A DNA stretch of 34,397 nucleotides, from the NCBI GenBank assembly GCA_016217735.1, contig JACRGQ010000055.1, forward strand, positions 1 to 34,397. The letters run 5' to 3'. Within the stretch, counting starts at the first letter, position 1. Every line of letters starts with the position of its first letter. The stretch comes from Nitrospinota bacterium. Its GTDB lineage: Bacteria; Nitrospinota_A; UBA7883; JACRGQ01. The position numbers and the translations under genes were made by a program. Under the pieces are notes generated by a model. The model ran no database searches. It had not been told where the DNA came from and saw nothing but the letters and a program-made list of their open reading frames with translations. This document shows, one piece after another, positions 31,853-34,397 of this stretch.

Positions 31853-32188
31853 ATGAAAATTTCCGCACGCACCGAAAACGGGGTGACAATACTCGACCTT
31901 TTGGGGAATATCAAAACCCCCGGCGATATGGAAGAGTTCTCCACCGCCATCGAAACCGAACTCGGCCGGAACAACCTGAAGCTCCTGCTGAATTTCCAGG
32001 AAGTCGGCTTCGTCAACAGCTCGGGACTGGGCCGCCTGGTGCTGGCCGCGAAAAAAGTGGGGGAGCGCGGCGGCACCATGAAGGTGACCGGCCTGGCGCA
32101 GGACCTCGACGAACTCTTCACCTTTACGCGGCTCAAAGAAAAAATCGGCGTATTCAAAAGCGAAGCGGAAGCGCTCCGCAACTTCTAA
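31853..32188 (+). CDS. STAS-domain anti-sigma factor antagonist (RsbV-like)
   Basis: A 111-residue single-domain protein of the SpoIIAA/RsbV family. The phosphorylation loop VNSSGLGRLVLAAKKV places Ser57 at the regulated position; the segment before it (LLLNFQEVGF) is the conserved core strand. It is the phosphorylatable switch between the kinase and the phosphatase upstream, completing a partner-switching set. A strong GGAGGAAG ribosome-binding site precedes the ATG. The partner sigma factor or output protein is not in the window. Confidence 0.9.
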   Translation: MKISARTENGVTILDLLGNIKTPGDMEEFSTAIETELGRNNLKLLLNFQEVGFVNSSGLGRLVLAAKKVGERGGTMKVTGLAQDLDELFTFTRLKEKIGVFKSEAEALRNF

Positions 32189-32210
32189 TCAGCTCGTTCC
32201 GGCGCGGCGG

Positions 32211-32255
32211 TTGACGTAGCGCCGCCGCCGTGGCGGCTATCTCGGCGCGGGTGGG
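32211..32255. repeat. Direct repeat (aldolase gene tail), displaced copy
   Basis: A 45-base copy of the 3' end of the aldolase gene (real tail at 32449-32493), with two mismatches; here the stop codon is replaced by a CAA codon. The two copies are 193 bases apart, and the space between holds the third 68-base palindrome and an inverted repeat. Confidence 0.9.
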
Positions 32256-32261
32256 TTAGTT

Positions 32262-32329
32262 TGTCATTCTGAGTGCAACGAAGAATCCCTTTCCGGAAAG
32301 AGATCCTTCGCCCGCGGCTCAGGATGACA
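32262..32329. repeat. 68-base palindromic dispersed repeat, copy 3
   Basis: Nearly identical to copies at 1791-1858 and 28270-28337; closest to copy 2. It sits seven bases after the displaced aldolase tail. Confidence 0.9.
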
Positions 32330-32337
32330 AATCAGTG

Positions 32338-32423
32338 AACCACGAAGGGAACGAATAACCGGAACATAATTTTATTTCCGTCTTTCGCCCCGCCATTTCG
32401 CGCCATTCGTGTTATTCGTGGTT
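32338..32423. repeat. Inverted repeat element, about 86 bases
   Basis: AACCACGAA at 32338-32346 is the reverse complement of TTCGTGGTT at 32415-32423. The interior is AT-richer than nearby genes and codes for nothing recognisable. With the adjacent 68-base palindrome it fills the interval between the two copies of the aldolase tail; it could be a second small palindromic element. Confidence 0.5.
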
Positions 32424-32448
32424 TAAAATCCCTTGATGGTGAAGCGGG

Positions 32449-33441
32449 TTAACGCAGCGCCGCCGCCGTGGCGGCTATCTCGGCGCGGGTGGGATTGACG
32501 GGATTTTTCCGCGCCACCGCTTCATACAGCCCGGCTTTGGCCACGCCGTGGCGCGCGGCCTCTTCGTCGAGCGCCGGGGCGATGGAGCTGTGCAGCCCGT
32601 ACAGCCCCAGCAGGATGTCGGTCAGCGGCACCGCCAGCGGCAAGCCGATCCCCGCCGCCGCCACGGCGCCCAGCACCGGCTCGATTTGCGCCAGCGCGGG
32701 GGGGAGCGGGCGTTGCAGCCGCTCGAACAGCGCGGATAGTATCTCGGTGTGCGCGTTTCCCGCGCTGCGTCCCAAGCCGCCCAGCGATGCGTCCAGCCGC
32801 ACGGCGCCGGCATCGGCCGCCGCCAGCGCGTTGGCGGTGGCGAGCTGCAGGTTGTTGTGGCCGTGGAATCCGGCGTTCCCGCCCGCCGCGCGTATCTGCT
32901 CCACCTTCCGCCGCACCGCATCGGGCGTGAGGCAGCCGGCGCTGTCCATGATGCAGAGGCAGTCCGGCCCCCAGCCGCTGACGCGCCTTGCCTTTTCGGC
33001 GAAGGCGGCATCGTCCGGCAGGTGGGCTTTCATCATGCAGACGGTTATATGCAGCCCCCGCTGCCTGGCGAAGCGCACCGCATCCTCCGCGTCTTCGATG
33101 GCGGTGATGTTTTGGCCGATGCTGATGAAGCGGATGCCGTGATCGAGCGCCATGCGGATATCGTCAAGCGTGCCGATGCCGGGGATGAAGAAGACGCCGA
33201 ACGCGGTGCCGTGAAAAACACTCGAGGCGGCTTTCAGGTATTCTCCGTCGGTCTGGGCGGCGGCGGGATACCCGGCGCGCGCCGCGCCGAGGCCGTAGCC
33301 GTGGCCTATCTCGACGTACGGAAAACCGGCCCGCTCCATCGCCGCGCCGATAATTTCCATGTGGCGCGCGGTAAAGCCGAAATCGAGGGCATATGACCCG
33401 TCGCGGAAAAAGACCTCGAAAATGGCTGGTTTCATCGGCAT
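32449..33441 (-). CDS. HMGL-like/DmpG-like aldolase
   Basis: A 330-residue TIM-barrel aldolase of the HMG-CoA lyase/4-hydroxy-2-oxovalerate aldolase family. Residues near the N-terminus FFRDGSYAL match the catalytic L-R-D-G motif, VEIGHGYGLGAA resembles DmpG (VEVAHGDGLGG), GFHGHNNLQLATAN holds the metal His-x-His, and DASLGGLGRSAGNAHTE continues the family pattern. The C-terminal part could hold the DmpG-like helical domain. No acylating acetaldehyde dehydrogenase (DmpF) is nearby, so 4-hydroxy-2-oxovalerate is only one possible substrate; alpha-isopropylmalate-like chemistry in a biosynthetic pathway is another. ATGs at 33441 and 33435 are both possible. Confidence 0.82.
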   Translation of the reverse strand: MPMKPAIFEVFFRDGSYALDFGFTARHMEIIGAAMERAGFPYVEIGHGYGLGAARAGYPAAAQTDGEYLKAASSVFHGTAFGVFFIPGIGTLDDIRMALDHGIRFISIGQNITAIEDAEDAVRFARQRGLHITVCMMKAHLPDDAAFAEKARRVSGWGPDCLCIMDSAGCLTPDAVRRKVEQIRAAGGNAGFHGHNNLQLATANALAAADAGAVRLDASLGGLGRSAGNAHTEILSALFERLQRPLPPALAQIEPVLGAVAAAGIGLPLAVPLTDILLGLYGLHSSIAPALDEEAARHGVAKAGLYEAVARKNPVNPTRAEIAATAAALR

Positions 33442-33538
33442 TTCAGGTTACCAGATTTGGTTGACACTTTGCTTACTATTCGGAACAGCCCGGCGAATAC
33501 TTGAATGGCCCGCACAACGCGCGGGGCGGCGGCGTGGT

Positions 33539-34300
33539 TCAGCCGGGCATGACGATGCGGAGGTAGATGCCGATAATCCCGCGCTCGAAGAAGAGCGCCG
33601 CCAGCGCGCCGGCGACGAGGTAGGGGCCGAACGGTATCTTGCTCCCCCTGCCGAAAAAAAGTTTTCCAATAAGGCCGATCACCGCGCCGAGGAACGAACC
33701 GAGGAAGATGGTGATCAGCACCGCCTTGAGGCCGAGAAACAGGCCGAGCATTCCCATCAACTTGATGTCGCCGCCGCCCATCCCGCCGGGCACCGCCGCG
33801 GCCAGCAGAAAGAAAATCCCGAATCCGGCCGCGAAACCGAGCGCGGCGTCCGTCATCGAAAGCGGCAGGACGAACACGGCGCAGACCAGCCCCGCGGCCA
33901 TGCCGGGGAGCGTTATGACATCGGGAATGAGAAAGTGGTCGAGGTCGATGAAAAAAACCGCCACCAGCGCGGCGCAAAGCGCCATGTAGACGAATGCGGG
34001 GGCGTTCAGCCCGAAGCGGAGCAGGCAGGCGGCAAAGAGGATGCCGGTGAGCAGCTCCACAAACATGTAGCGCGGCGAAAACGGCGCGCCGCAGGAGGCG
34101 CATTTGCCCCGCAACAGGAGGTAGCTGATAACCGGGATGTTGTGATACCACCGTATCGGCTGGTTGCAGGCGTAGCAGTGCGAGCCGGGGCTGACCACCG
34201 ATTCGCCGCGCGGCAGACGGTATATGACGACGTTGAGGAACGAGCCGACGGCCGCGCCGATGGCGAAAAAATAAGCGGTATAGATATAAGCGGGATTCAT
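33539..34300 (-). CDS. pilD: Type IV prepilin peptidase (A24A)
   Basis: A 253-residue bifunctional inner-membrane enzyme that cleaves and N-methylates type IV pilins and type II secretion pseudopilins. The cytoplasmic cysteine tetrad is present (C42-YA-C45 and C67-AS-C70), as in the methylating branch. The aspartyl protease pair is Asp119 in FIDLDHFLIPD and Asp178 in the G-x-G-D motif GGGDIK. Eight membrane helices. GGAGGCGGA directly before the ATG supports the start. No pilin gene lies in the window. Confidence 0.95.
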   Translation of the reverse strand: MNPAYIYTAYFFAIGAAVGSFLNVVIYRLPRGESVVSPGSHCYACNQPIRWYHNIPVISYLLLRGKCASCGAPFSPRYMFVELLTGILFAACLLRFGLNAPAFVYMALCAALVAVFFIDLDHFLIPDVITLPGMAAGLVCAVFVLPLSMTDAALGFAAGFGIFFLLAAAVPGGMGGGDIKLMGMLGLFLGLKAVLITIFLGSFLGAVIGLIGKLFFGRGSKIPFGPYLVAGALAALFFERGIIGIYLRIVMPG

Positions 34301-34350
34301 TCCGCCTCCGGAAGTTGAACCAAAAGCAGGGAAATACCCCTCCTTTCATC

Positions 34351-34369
34351 CTCCCCTTTCCAAGGGGAG
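34351..34369. repeat. Palindromic element at window end
   Basis: CTCCCCTT and AAGGGGAG form a perfect eight-base stem over a three-base loop, upstream of pilD. Similar CTCCCCTT...AAGGGGAGG units are often dispersed repeats; the window ends before its full extent can be judged. Confidence 0.5.
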
Positions 34370-34397
34370 GAAAGAGGTGGGGTTTCCCCCCTTGGAA

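Noticed and set aside
33461-33479. TTGACA followed by TACTAT upstream of the aldolase region
   Set aside because: The spacing is only seven bases and the orientation does not lead into a plus-strand gene.

Overview
The window is a stretch of GC-rich chromosome from a Gram-negative bacterium. This is supported by a TonB-type transducer, an LptF/LptG-family LPS export permease, TatC, lipoprotein signals, a prepilin peptidase and c-type cytochrome motifs. Two genes of the tetrahydromethanopterin C1 branch (fhcA, fhcD), a c-type-heme sensor and much periplasmic and two-component-like machinery would fit a deep-branching anaerobic or microaerobic lineage (Desulfobacterota, Nitrospinota, Nitrospirota or similar). 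That placement is inference; no marker gene here fixes the phylum.

Layout. 1-4.9 kb: a YwiC-like membrane protein, an EamA transporter on the opposite strand, a secreted TPR protein, a four-CBS-domain protein, and an AAA-type protein whose ATP-binding motifs have decayed. 5-9 kb (minus): a probable operon of a WD40-propeller/caspase lipoprotein, a DUF4384 protein and a small LPP20-like protein. 9.4 kb: tRNA-Lys(CTT) with encoded CCA. 9.6-12.6 kb (minus): tonB-like, fhcA and fhcD, translationally overlapped. 12.9-14.6 kb (plus): tatC-pyrF-acyP, tightly overlapped. 14.6-16.8 kb: an AT-rich two-gene restriction-modification cassette lying exactly between two copies of the 3' tail of acyP. 17.0 kb: a di-heme, internally duplicated cytochrome. 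17.8-22.0 kb (minus): GT2/TPR, radical SAM and GT4 genes joined by 4-base overlaps. 22.5-28.2 kb: an FAD oxidoreductase, a ROK kinase, a DEAD-box helicase and LptG-like permease. 28.4-32.2 kb (plus): CvpA-like protein, then a complete partner-switching module (response regulator-anti-sigma kinase, heme-c PP2C phosphatase, STAS antagonist). 32.4-34.3 kb (minus): a DmpG-like aldolase and the prepilin peptidase.

The strongest unusual signals are: (1) the R-M cassette bounded by a 43-base duplication of the acyP gene tail, whose two copies differ only at synonymous third positions; (2) a second gene-tail duplication of 45 bases at the aldolase gene, enclosing two palindromic elements; (3) three copies of a 68-base imperfect palindrome; (4) a CBS-protein/pseudo-AAA pair; (5) the caspase-DUF4384-LPP20 envelope operon; (6) a partner-switching module governed by a covalent-heme sensor; (7) an fhcA-fhcD pair with a short FhcA, coupled to a TonB-like gene. 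No CRISPR array, rRNA, integrase or transposase gene was seen.
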